Assembly (NCBI GenBank): GCA_003537495.1
Contig: DPSB01000273.1
Coordinates: 1-6,788 of the forward strand
Length of the DNA stretch: 6,788 nucleotides
Direction of reading: 5' to 3'
DNA from: Cytophagales bacterium
GTDB taxonomy: Bacteria > Bacteroidota > Bacteroidia > Cytophagales > Cyclobacteriaceae
Below the pieces are notes generated by a model. The model was not told the origin of the DNA. It ran no database searches and saw only the letters and a program-made list of their open reading frames with translations. Position 1 is the first letter of the stretch. Each line of letters opens with the position of its first letter. Below are positions 1 through 6,771 of this stretch, one piece after another. The translations under genes and the position numbers were made by a program.

Positions 1-1153
1 GCAGAGCCACACGATTGCCAAAATAGCTTCGGGTTAAATATAATACACTGGGCACAGGCCGCGGTGCCCACCACGAAGTTGGGCGAAAACCATCCCAACT
101 GCCCATTTGCCTAAGGCCTCCGCTATCGGCTTTCAGGTGAAGGCGGTCAGCCATCGGATTGGATACGGAAATGCATCCATTCAGGTATGCCCGTAGGCCG
201 AACTCCCCATCGCCCATGCGCTGTTTTTCAAATTGCAAATCAAATAACCCAATGTGCTCAAAAACTTCCCTGCGCACCATGGCATTGCCCGTATCCAGCT
301 GATCGGCCCACCGAAAAAAAGAATAATGGCGGGGTACTTTACTGCCTACTACGCTTATGGACACGCCTGCAGAAATATCGGCCTCAAAATAATCCAGGCA
401 CCGGATATGCTCTTCCACCCAATTTTGCTTTACGCGCGAATCATCATCATACAACAAAATCAATTCGCCAGCAGATTGCCGTATGGCTTCATTGCGTGCC
501 TTCCACAACGCCTTTTCTTGTTGACGGATTACGCGAATTTCTATACTTCGGTTTTCATAGAGGCCGGCCTGAAAGGGCTCTGACTGATCCACCACAATAA
601 CCTCCAGGTTTGAATACGTTTGTTGCTCCAGGTCAGTAAGCACATCGTTAAGATAGCTATAGCGATTAAGTGTTGGGATAATAACAGACACCCGTGGCTT
701 GTGCTGCAACAAGGTACCGGCAAACCCTGCGTAATCCGGGTAGGCCTTGGTGCGGGCAAAAACATCAACACGCTTTACCCGAAAGGTTTTGGCAAAGGCC
801 CGAACTTCCTTTACCGGATTGTGAAACGAGAGCAACCGGATTAACAGCACATACCACGCCCACAGGGCATGAAAGTACTTGCGCACAAACCGGTACTCAT
901 CGGCCAATGGCAATGGTTCAGTTGCCAGCGCCAATACCTGCGAAGGCTCACGCACCATTATACCTTTATGAAAAGCCTGGTATGCGGCATCGCGCAGAGT
1001 TGATTCTCTTGATTTAAATTTTAAGTCAATCTCTATCAATTTCTGATTCGATGGACTGATTATCTCATAATTTATCCAATAGAAATTATTTCGCGTTGGC
1101 GCCAAATGTTGGAACCAAAAAGGTTGAATATATTTTAAATACGAGAATATCAA
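1..1153 (-). CDS. GT2 family glycosyltransferase, C-terminus outside window
   Basis: Probable cytoplasmic inverting glycosyltransferase that adds a sugar to the repeat unit. The frame is open from a TAG at 1168-1166 to the window edge, so the C-terminus is missing. Numbering from the first ATG (958): VSVIIPTLNR (90-99) and VIVVDQSEP (120-128) form the GT-A nucleotide-binding start; ILLYDDDSR (167-175) holds the DXD-type metal/donor motif; MGDGEFGLRA (248-257) is the acceptor/base region; HLKADSGGLRQMGSWDGF lies at 274-291. About 65 codons upstream of this ATG look coding and include EIDLKFKSRES, so I extend to the only plausible start in this frame, a TTG at 1153. The true start may be the ATG at 1182, which overlaps the stop of the previous gene and would be restored by one extra T (see findings). 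The extension is AT-rich and the rest is GC-richer. The family is clear, the start is doubtful and the sugar is unknown. Confidence 0.85.
   Translation of the reverse strand, partial: MIFSYLKYIQPFWFQHLAPTRNNFYWINYEIISPSNQKLIEIDLKFKSRESTLRDAAYQAFHKGIMVREPSQVLALATEPLPLADEYRFVRKYFHALWAWYVLLIRLLSFHNPVKEVRAFAKTFRVKRVDVFARTKAYPDYAGFAGTLLQHKPRVSVIIPTLNRYSYLNDVLTDLEQQTYSNLEVIVVDQSEPFQAGLYENRSIEIRVIRQQEKALWKARNEAIRQSAGELILLYDDDSRVKQNWVEEHIRCLDYFEADISAGVSISVVGSKVPRHYSFFRWADQLDTGNAMVRREVFEHIGLFDLQFEKQRMGDGEFGLRAYLNGCISVSNPMADRLHLKADSGGLRQMGSWDGFRPTSWWAPRPVPSVLYLTRSYFGNRVAL
1000..1020. other. base-composition switch inside the GT2 open frame
   Basis: Around here GC drops sharply on going towards higher coordinates. 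By hand count, 241-300 has 30 G+C of 60 and 961-1020 has 24, against 17 of 60 in 1021-1080 and 18 of 60 in 1321-1380. The switch lies about 15-20 codons upstream of the first ATG of the GT2 gene, within an uninterrupted reading frame. It is compatible with a recombination junction between locus modules. The exact breakpoint cannot be fixed by eye. Confidence 0.5.
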
Positions 1154-1178
1154 ATAAGTGTGATTCTAAATGAAGGCA

Positions 1179-2105
1179 TCATTTAAGCAATCCAAAATCA
1201 CCAATGCAATCCTGATCAGAACGCTTAACGCCATCCTTTCTGAAAGTAATCCAGTAGCCTTTAGGTATTGAAAAATGACGAAGGCGTTTACCGCTCTTAA
1301 TTAAATCCAAATACTTAAACCAAAATAAAAGTATTCGACTTAAAAGAAGGGCTCCGTATCTGAAAAATCTATTCGAAAAAGAATCAACAAAAGCTTGAGC
1401 ATTCACAACAGCTACAGCTGAAAAAACTCCCTCGGTAGCCCTAAAATTTTCAATACTGCACTCTTTAAATAAAGATCTTAACCCAGTAAAGGTAAATCTA
1501 AAAAAATCATACGGAGCTCCATGATAAGGAAATGCAAATGGAATTTCAATTTGAATTAGCCCACCATTTACAGCAACACGTTCCAGTTCTTTTGCTGCTT
1601 CCCATGGTCGAATTGTATGCTCGAAAACCTGTGCAGCTATAATCAAATCAAATGAATTATCCTTAAAGGGTACGTTGTGTACATCAAAAACAATATCAGG
1701 TGAAAATTGTAAATGAACATCAGATGTAATCACCTCATTACCCGAAAATATTTCCTTATAAAACGAAACCTTATCACCCGCACCTACAATTAAGACGCGC
1801 TTATTAGTTACTTTTTTTGCTAAATCTTCATATCGCCTTTCAAGGTCCCAATCAATATTCAACTTTGGGAGAAGAGATGCGCGAATAAAGTTTTTTATAT
1901 TCCTTTTGTTAGAGTAAGTCTTATCTTGTGTCTGTGGCTTTTGATCTATAATGTCATTAATTGTAAACAGAGAATTTTTTTCGTTGATCAAAATTGGAAT
2001 CCCACTAATAACCGGATAAGAGTCTTGCCCGCTAAATTCACATTTTTCAAGAGCAATTCTTGAACAAGTAGTGCCATTCATAGGACTTATTAAGATAGCT
2101 TCCAT
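1179..2105 (-). CDS. class I SAM-dependent methyltransferase (Methyltransf_11 type) with Trm112-like N-terminus
   Basis: A 308-residue protein, predicted to methylate a sugar or other small acceptor in polysaccharide synthesis. Residues 1-45 resemble a Trm112/UPF0434-like module: only two Cys (14, 22), followed by YPVISGIPILI (30-40). The SAM fold follows: motif I VLIVGAGDK (104-112), an acidic end of strand 2 at SDVHL (128-132), DIVFDVHNVPF (137-147) and FDLIIAAQVFEH (152-163), then the Gly-Gly loop VNGGLIQIEIPF (179-190). PYHGAPYDFFRFT (193-205) is a motif I associate with methyltransferases of glycan clusters and is probably part of the acceptor site. I chose the ATG at 2105; a TTG at 2111 overlapping the upstream TGA would add two residues. 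The stop overlaps an ATG at 1182 that may be the true start of the following GT2 gene. Clearly more AT-rich than the upstream gene. The acceptor is unknown. Confidence 0.85.
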   Translation of the reverse strand: MEAILISPMNGTTCSRIALEKCEFSGQDSYPVISGIPILINEKNSLFTINDIIDQKPQTQDKTYSNKRNIKNFIRASLLPKLNIDWDLERRYEDLAKKVTNKRVLIVGAGDKVSFYKEIFSGNEVITSDVHLQFSPDIVFDVHNVPFKDNSFDLIIAAQVFEHTIRPWEAAKELERVAVNGGLIQIEIPFAFPYHGAPYDFFRFTFTGLRSLFKECSIENFRATEGVFSAVAVVNAQAFVDSFSNRFFRYGALLLSRILLFWFKYLDLIKSGKRLRHFSIPKGYWITFRKDGVKRSDQDCIGDFGLLK

Positions 2106-2107
2106 AA

Positions 2108-3271
2108 TCAATCTTCCATTTTGATTACATTCAATCTTGCTTCAACAAATTCCGCCACTGCGTCATTTGCCTGAGGCGTATAGTGTACTAACCCCTTATT
2201 GATAACGGCATCGGGGTTTGTTTTAAATTGCTTATAAAACTGATCACCGTAATACCAATACTCAATACCTTGCTCCTCCAGTTTTTGAATAAACAAACCC
2301 CATGGGTTTTCCAGCTTGTCATAATCAATAAACGTGTTCAGGTTGTCCAGCAACAGCACCACAAAGCGGGCTTGTTGCTGTTCAGCCTGATGGTTGGCTT
2401 CGGCAAGCAGGTTTACACAAAGGGTAAGGTCATCGCCTGCGGTACGGTAAACCGGCTGGCGGTGTTGTTGCCATACGGTAAACGCGCGTGCCGCACGCAC
2501 CAAATAGAAATTTGTATGCCAACCCTTATTAAACAGGATATTTCCATTTCGCTCGCGCAATAAAAATTCGCTTGCTTCTGCTTTCGAGAATTCGCGCAAC
2601 AATTCCTCGCCATGCAACGTGGGCTGGTTCACCACCTGCAAAGCTCCGTTGCCTGGCACATACATGGGTTTGGTTTTTAACCCGCCTACTGTAAGGTTAT
2701 AAATCTGTGAGCGTGCCCGGTCCAGGTCGCCCGCTACCATGCCCAAAATAATGAGTTTGGTTTGTTGCTTTTCCTTTTCATACCGAAGCCAGGCCTGATC
2801 AATGCCGTACCCGCCTACACCCAGGTTAAGCACACGAAGCCCCGTACGCTGCTGCAGGCGGTAGGGCCAGGTATCTTCATAAGCTACCTCATCGCCATGC
2901 GTAAATGAATTGCCCAGGCACACCAGGTCATATGCACGGCTCAATTCAGGGTAAGGCATTTGCTTGTTACGCAGTGAGTCGTACTCAAGCTGGCTGCAGC
3001 GATACCCGGCATGATTGGAATAGTAAGGTGGCTGTGCCCCTAACTTGCCGATGCTCCAGCCCAGGTCAGCATCGTACACATTGTATTTATGCCAGGTGGT
3101 GGTGTCCACCACGGGCACCTGTTGCGGCACATGAAAGGGAGGAAGAAAATAACTTTTCTTACCAAACAAATAGTCGATGTGCTTGTCGCGTTTGGTCAAC
3201 ACCCGCAAGGTAACTTCGGCCAAAACCGCTGTGATGATCAGCACAAAAACAGGAAAAATCAGTTTCTTCAT
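2108..3271 (-). CDS. membrane-anchored SGNH/GDSL-hydrolase-like protein
   Basis: A 387-residue protein. Residues 3-18 form a hydrophobic N-terminal segment after MKK, read as an uncleaved anchor or signal, so the body is probably periplasmic. Sequence features of the SGNH fold: DLVCLGNSFTHGDEV (115-129) is block I with Ser122 as candidate nucleophile (GNSFT instead of the usual GDSFT); VLNLGVGGYGIDQA (147-160) carries the block II glycine region; LIILGMVAGDLDRA (173-186) sits where the block III Gly/Asn region is expected; LVHYTPQAND (361-370) near the C-terminus offers His363 as catalytic base, though the Asp normally three residues earlier is a Gly. Such proteins remove or transfer acyl groups, often acetyl, on polysaccharides, so a role in modifying this glycan is plausible but inferred. 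The start is 15 bases after the previous stop; its own TGA stop lies just before the next start. GC-richer than the next gene. Family fairly sure, activity uncertain. Confidence 0.78.
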   Translation of the reverse strand: MKKLIFPVFVLIITAVLAEVTLRVLTKRDKHIDYLFGKKSYFLPPFHVPQQVPVVDTTTWHKYNVYDADLGWSIGKLGAQPPYYSNHAGYRCSQLEYDSLRNKQMPYPELSRAYDLVCLGNSFTHGDEVAYEDTWPYRLQQRTGLRVLNLGVGGYGIDQAWLRYEKEKQQTKLIILGMVAGDLDRARSQIYNLTVGGLKTKPMYVPGNGALQVVNQPTLHGEELLREFSKAEASEFLLRERNGNILFNKGWHTNFYLVRAARAFTVWQQHRQPVYRTAGDDLTLCVNLLAEANHQAEQQQARFVVLLLDNLNTFIDYDKLENPWGLFIQKLEEQGIEYWYYGDQFYKQFKTNPDAVINKGLVHYTPQANDAVAEFVEARLNVIKMED

Positions 3272-3286
3272 AATGCTTTGTTAGGC

Positions 3287-4363
3287 TTACCACATATTGG
3301 CATCGTCAATGCGTTCGCGCACGTTTGTTGTTTCAGTAAACCCATACCGAACCAGTAAGTCGTCAACAATTTTTTCAACATCATGGTATTGGACCGCGTA
3401 CGCCTGCGATTGGCTTCCAATGGATTCGCGCAGGTCCTTATCCACAATTAGTTTTTCCAATTCGGCTGTAAGTGTTGCCGGGGTAACGTTTACAATGGGT
3501 AAATCGGGCCGGTAACGCATCAGGTCAGGGTCAATGTAACACAACACGGGTTTGCCCAGGGCCATCAATTCAACGGAAACTTTTCCGTGCCAGCCATACA
3601 ACACCTGGTCAATACCGATATCGCTGATTTCATACAACTCACGGATTTTGTGATGCGGTAATTTTTCAGCCAATACCAACTCCACGTTATATCCTTTTTG
3701 TTTCAGTGCTGCTATTGCCTGCTCAATAAAATCAGTACCCTTTTTTCTACGGCTTGATGGTGCATGAACAATACGGATAATACCATCTTGATCGGAAAGC
3801 GGTTTACGGGTAGGTGTCCAATACGCCATATCAATAACCTGTGGCGATAGCGTTGCCTGGGGAACCACGGCAAACAGATCGGGTTCGCTTACCAATACCA
3901 GGTCGGCATAACGCAACCATTTACGCAACCGCTTTTGCTGATCGGGGCGGCTAAGTGGTGGTTTTGATACCGATTCACCCCTGTTCTTTTCGCGCAGGTA
4001 ATCGAAATATGTAATATCGACCACGTCAAGGCCACGAAAGTGAACGACAATTTTTTTTCCAAACAGTTTTAGCAGCGGAAGATCGAGCAGGTGAAAGCGC
4101 CACCAACTCCACAAGCTAACACCCCAAAAGAAATGAAACACGTGGTAGTGCTTTAACGCCCACAAAAAAAATAGAAACCTATCGAGATTAGCTTTCCATC
4201 CTTTTCCGGCCAGCATTATATCGTTTTGATAGCCGCGAAAATCTTCATTGTAAGCAGACGAGGATGCTTGAAGCCAGCGCTTACGAAATGTCTCAGCCAG
4301 TAATTGCATCTGGCCGCCTATTTCGTGACCTGCTATTAAAATTCGTCTATCTTTCTTTGACAT
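3287..4363 (-). CDS. GT-B fold glycosyltransferase (GT4/GT1-like)
   Basis: A 358-residue predicted cytoplasmic glycosyltransferase. ILIAGHEIGGQMQLLAETF (8-26) fits the first strand and Gly-rich loop of a GT-B N-terminal domain. Aromatic-rich FLFFLWALKHYHVFHFFWG (63-81) may be a membrane-associating helix. IVVHFRGLDVVD (105-116) and LVLVSEPDLF (155-164) match typical N-domain strands. The C-terminal domain opens with IVHAPSSRRKKGT (198-210), and the donor site lies at SDIGIDQVLYGWHGKVSVE (247-265), followed by LMALGKPVLCY. The usual EX7E is modified: Glu265 is present, but the first Glu position is not obvious. I start at the ATG at 4363, which gives MSKKDRR. A longer frame starting from TTG at 4423 is rejected because those 20 codons overlap the true C-terminal coding sequence of the upstream GT4 gene in another frame. 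With this start the gene overlaps the restored upstream frame by 17 bases. Donor and acceptor are unknown. Confidence 0.85.
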   Translation of the reverse strand: MSKKDRRILIAGHEIGGQMQLLAETFRKRWLQASSSAYNEDFRGYQNDIMLAGKGWKANLDRFLFFLWALKHYHVFHFFWGVSLWSWWRFHLLDLPLLKLFGKKIVVHFRGLDVVDITYFDYLREKNRGESVSKPPLSRPDQQKRLRKWLRYADLVLVSEPDLFAVVPQATLSPQVIDMAYWTPTRKPLSDQDGIIRIVHAPSSRRKKGTDFIEQAIAALKQKGYNVELVLAEKLPHHKIRELYEISDIGIDQVLYGWHGKVSVELMALGKPVLCYIDPDLMRYRPDLPIVNVTPATLTAELEKLIVDKDLRESIGSQSQAYAVQYHDVEKIVDDLLVRYGFTETTNVRERIDDANMW

Positions 4364-4469
4364 ATAGATTGATTGCCTCGTTATACAATCTATCAAATTG
4401 GCTAATCTGGTTTTTAATTTCAAATTTCCGAGTAGCTCTTTCTCGACCGGCTGCTCCTAACTTCTCTCG
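4347..4469 (-). pseudogene. in-frame C-terminal remainder of the GT4 gene behind the TGA
   Basis: The 40 codons directly after the TGA at 4472-4470 stay open in the same frame and end with TAG at 4349-4347. The product begins REKLGAAGRERATRKF and contains ISQFDRLYNEAI, the standard tail of GT4 enzymes ('lreklg..gr.r...F.w......l..lY'). The frame is unchanged, so a single substitution explains the break. A Leu codon TTA or TTG would give the common EELREKLG, and an Arg CGA would also fit. The segment overlaps the next glycosyltransferase gene by 17 bases (4347-4363), as expected for an intact operon. It is either not translated now, reached by readthrough, or falsely separated by a base error. 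Confidence 0.8.
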
Positions 4470-5552
4470 TCATTCTTCACTTTCAATAAGCTGTTTGAGT
4501 GCGCTTAGCATTTCATTTGAATCAAATTTATGAACCACTATACCGGTTATTCCATTTTCCACATTCTCAGATAGACCTTCCGCATCTGTAACTACACACG
4601 GTAAACCTGCGGCTTGCGCTTCAATTACGGAATTGCAAAACCCTTCCTGAATACTGGGCATAAAAAAAATATCTGTCTTTGTAAGGCGTTCTAAAACCCA
4701 ATCATGGGATTTAGCCCCATGCAAAAAAATATGATCATTTAATTGCAATTCAGTAATCATAAATTGCAATTGCTCACGATCTGGCCCCTCTCCCACCAAA
4801 TCGTAGGTAATATTAAAACCCTCCTCAATAAGCTTAGAAACAACAAGAATAGCAGTTGACAGGTTTTTTTTCCATCGATAGTGAGCCACTGTTATAACAC
4901 GAAACTCAGGCCAATTTCTTCTATTCTTTTGTTTTACTTTAGCCAGATCAATGGCTGGATTAATTATTCTTACTCTATCCGCTCTGTAAGAGTATTTTGT
5001 CAAATGCGATACTAAGTCAATCGAAATGCTATGGATTAAAGTAGCTCGCCTAAAAACAGAACCCAAGTTGATTCGTAATGTTTCATCAGCCTGAGGTTGA
5101 GAAGTAATACCCCTTCCTCTAATACTCACTATATATGGTTTATTTAGGTAAGGTAAAACTTCTACGAAACCAGCCGCTTGGTTGTTCCACTCAAAGTGAA
5201 CAACATCAACTTGTTTGGAGAGCATTAACAATGAAAGATTATTTCTCAATATGGCTAGACCAACCAGAAGTCTGCGATTTTTCAAACAAATAGTTGAAAG
5301 TTGAAATAGACTTTTAAAATCTTTGATAAGCATAATAAATAAACTCTTACCAAAGTTTGAGTTTGATCGATAATTGTAGGCTCTAATTTTAATTCCGTGT
5401 TGGTTATTAGACTTCTCTAATTCGGTAGTATTAACTCGTACTGCGCTCAAATTATACACGTTAACTCCTACTTTGGCAAGCTCAATAATCTTGTTATGCA
5501 AGAAAACCTGACTAGTGTTGGGAAACTTGTTTCCAACAATGAGTACTTTCAT
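4470..5552 (-). CDS. GT4-like glycosyltransferase, C-terminus cut by an in-frame TGA
   Basis: A 360-residue GT-B retaining-type glycosyltransferase, predicted cytoplasmic. The N-terminal domain starts MKVLIVGNKFPNTSQVFLHN, with the pattern for GT4 enzymes (strand 1 plus 'S.tFi..ei..L'). VDVVHFEWNN (115-124) and YIVSIRGRGIT (140-150) are further N-domain strands. RVITVAHYRWKKNLSTAI (218-235) opens the C-terminal domain, LVGEGPDREQLQ (252-263) is the classic Gly-rich motif, and FMPSIQEGFCNSVIEAQAAG (297-316) contains the EX7E donor/catalytic motif as Glu303 and Glu311. The annotated frame ends at LIESEE, but the expected last helices continue in frame after the TGA (see the 4347-4469 entry), so the intact protein would be about 401 residues. 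The ATG overlaps the TylF-like gene's TGA as ATGA, implying translational coupling. AT-rich. Family very sure, sugar unknown. The short form lacks the C-terminal helix that packs across both domains. Confidence 0.9.
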   Translation of the reverse strand: MKVLIVGNKFPNTSQVFLHNKIIELAKVGVNVYNLSAVRVNTTELEKSNNQHGIKIRAYNYRSNSNFGKSLFIMLIKDFKSLFQLSTICLKNRRLLVGLAILRNNLSLLMLSKQVDVVHFEWNNQAAGFVEVLPYLNKPYIVSIRGRGITSQPQADETLRINLGSVFRRATLIHSISIDLVSHLTKYSYRADRVRIINPAIDLAKVKQKNRRNWPEFRVITVAHYRWKKNLSTAILVVSKLIEEGFNITYDLVGEGPDREQLQFMITELQLNDHIFLHGAKSHDWVLERLTKTDIFFMPSIQEGFCNSVIEAQAAGLPCVVTDAEGLSENVENGITGIVVHKFDSNEMLSALKQLIESEE

Positions 5553-6241
5553 TCTTTAATAATATAATATCTATCAATACAATTAGCCTTTCTTAATTTT
5601 TCAGGTTTATCCTTAAAAAACAAGTCTATTGCTTTTGTTGCACCAACCCATTTGCCGTCATTATACTCATCAAAGGCAATAATACCTCCTTTTTGTACCG
5701 AAGAATAAAATTGATTTAAAACTAGAAGATAAGAATCGTAAAGATCGACATCAATGTTTAGAAAGGATATTTTATTGGGCACTTCCTTTAAAAATGATTG
5801 TTCAAAATACCCTTTGACGAATTTAATATTAGATTCTATGTATTTTGGTGAAAGTCCTGAAATCGTAAGTCGATTTTTTACAAATTCTTCGGAGAAGTTT
5901 AAGTCTCCTTGTATTATTTTAACATTGTCCCTGAAAGGCTCGTCATGATTAGTTGGAGATGGTAGCCCCTCAAACGAGTCAAATCCCCAGACTTTTTTGT
6001 TTGACCCCAACATTTGAAGGCTATTGCTTATGCAGTATAGGCTGAAGCCCCAGCCCACTCCACACTCAACCACATCTCCATCAATTTGCTCTGATTTTAC
6101 TAAAAGTTCATTTAAATAAATCAGTTTCTTCGTTGTAAAATCATTGAGCTGATAAGCCTTTGGAATATTCCTGCCCGTCTTAACTAACTTAACTGAAAAA
6201 AATGTTTTTAAAAAATTATTGATATGTCCCTTTATTCTCAT
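5549..6241 (-). CDS. TylF/MycF-family (macrocin O-methyltransferase-like) methyltransferase
   Basis: A 230-residue SAM-dependent, probably metal-dependent, O-methyltransferase of the TylF family (Pfam PF05711). Members methylate sugar hydroxyls, for example on macrolide deoxysugars, and also occur in polysaccharide loci. GDVVECGVGWGFSL (55-68) is the SAM motif I with the family's typical 'vvECGV..G'. VWGFDSFEGLP (84-94) is strand 2 with the 'FDsFeGlP' signature. ISFLNIDVDLYDS (158-170) and IIAFDEYNDGKWVGATKAID (187-206) carry the acidic residues that bind the metal and act near the acceptor, including Asp164, Asp166, Asp191 and Glu192. The length fits a complete single-domain member. The ATG overlaps the flippase gene's TGA by four bases and its own TGA overlaps the GT4 start the same way, so it is translated as part of the operon. 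Likely role: methyl decoration or capping of a glycan residue (inferred). AT-rich. Confidence 0.9.
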   Translation of the reverse strand: MRIKGHINNFLKTFFSVKLVKTGRNIPKAYQLNDFTTKKLIYLNELLVKSEQIDGDVVECGVGWGFSLYCISNSLQMLGSNKKVWGFDSFEGLPSPTNHDEPFRDNVKIIQGDLNFSEEFVKNRLTISGLSPKYIESNIKFVKGYFEQSFLKEVPNKISFLNIDVDLYDSYLLVLNQFYSSVQKGGIIAFDEYNDGKWVGATKAIDLFFKDKPEKLRKANCIDRYYIIKE

Positions 6242-6771
6242 GGCTTGTTCAGTAATAGTATTTTTTTTAAATATTTAAAACGATGGTGAACTACTTCATA
6301 TGAATTCAGAATTCTTATTAAATCTGATTTAAAAAATAATCGTAATACTAGGATGTAAATTATGACCCCTAAAATTGAATACACAACTAACACAAAGAAG
6401 TGAGAAAGATACTTTGGAGTAAAGTAAACAACCAATGCAGCCATTATAGAAGCCAGTAAAAACGGCTTCATTACTTGGTACAAAATTCTCACATCCAACT
6501 TTATAAGTTTACAGCACAAAACCAAATTGACTTGACCACCCAATAAGCGTGCTATAGTAACTGCGTAACAAATGCCTAGCAGCCCCCAATAACTCCCAAC
6601 ATAAATGGAAATAAAGAATATCGGGGCAAATATAAGAGCAAAATAAAATCCGTAGTTGGGCTTTCCAACAGCAAAATATAAACCTGAAGATGGGCTTGAA
6701 ATTGATCGTGAAACTGGAGAGAGCTCAATGTTTACGATGTTCTCATTCGGGTCATCTCTGTAGCCATGGTG
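6238..6771 (-). CDS. wzx: Wzx-type polysaccharide flippase, C-terminal part, frame broken near window edge
   Basis: C-terminal 177 residues of a polytopic membrane protein of the MOP/Wzx family, which flips lipid-linked oligosaccharide across the inner membrane. SRSISSPSSGLYFAVGKPNY (21-40) matches the family region usually read as 'lRSi.nP.g.ll.a.Gk.d.g', followed by hydrophobic segments at about 41-59, 62-88, 103-117 and 122-146, with 'YWGLLGICYAVTI' as the familiar 'wGi.GvaiAy.i' helix. A shorter frame from TTG at 6543 begins inside this region and is not a real start. Upstream, two adjacent TAG codons (6777-6772) close this frame, while another frame encodes LLMVVAPWLQR (6787-6755), typical of the preceding Wzx helix. 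The gene therefore probably continues beyond the window with a frame break. Its TGA overlaps the next ATG as ATGA. Very AT-rich. The family is fairly sure; the substrate is unknown. Confidence 0.75.
   Translation of the reverse strand, partial: HHGYRDDPNENIVNIELSPVSRSISSPSSGLYFAVGKPNYGFYFALIFAPIFFISIYVGSYWGLLGICYAVTIARLLGGQVNLVLCCKLIKLDVRILYQVMKPFLLASIMAALVVYFTPKYLSHFFVLVVYSILGVIIYILVLRLFFKSDLIRILNSYEVVHHRFKYLKKILLLNKP

Noticed and set aside
187..1017. Several plus-strand open frames (for example 187-600, 254-583, 620-844, 694-1017) and a minus-strand frame at 541-771
   Set aside because: They are shadows of the GT2 gene, which reads through the whole stretch on the minus strand with recognisable motifs. 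Their own translations show no family signature.
1140..1180. Terminator or promoter between the methyltransferase and the GT2 gene
   Set aside because: No GC-rich hairpin followed by a T run and no convincing Bacteroidota-type -33/-7 pair is visible. The stretch is better explained as coding with a frame gap.
2103..2111. TTG at 2111 as start of the methyltransferase
   Set aside because: The ATG two codons later (2105) is a better start and gives the same domain. The choice changes only two residues.
4470..4472. TGA as a selenocysteine codon
   Set aside because: The position sits in a non-catalytic C-terminal helix where homologues usually have Leu or another ordinary residue. I could not make out a convincing SECIS-like hairpin directly downstream, and GT4 enzymes are not known selenoproteins.
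2228..4533. Plus-strand frames at 2228-2563, 2905-3213, 3089-3358, 3297-3515 and 4264-4533, and a minus-strand frame at 2413-2613
   Set aside because: All lie opposite or within well-supported minus-strand genes and give low-complexity or Cys/His-rich peptides typical of antisense frames.
5754..5948. Plus-strand frame of 64 codons
   Set aside because: It lies antisense to the TylF-like gene with no recognisable motif.
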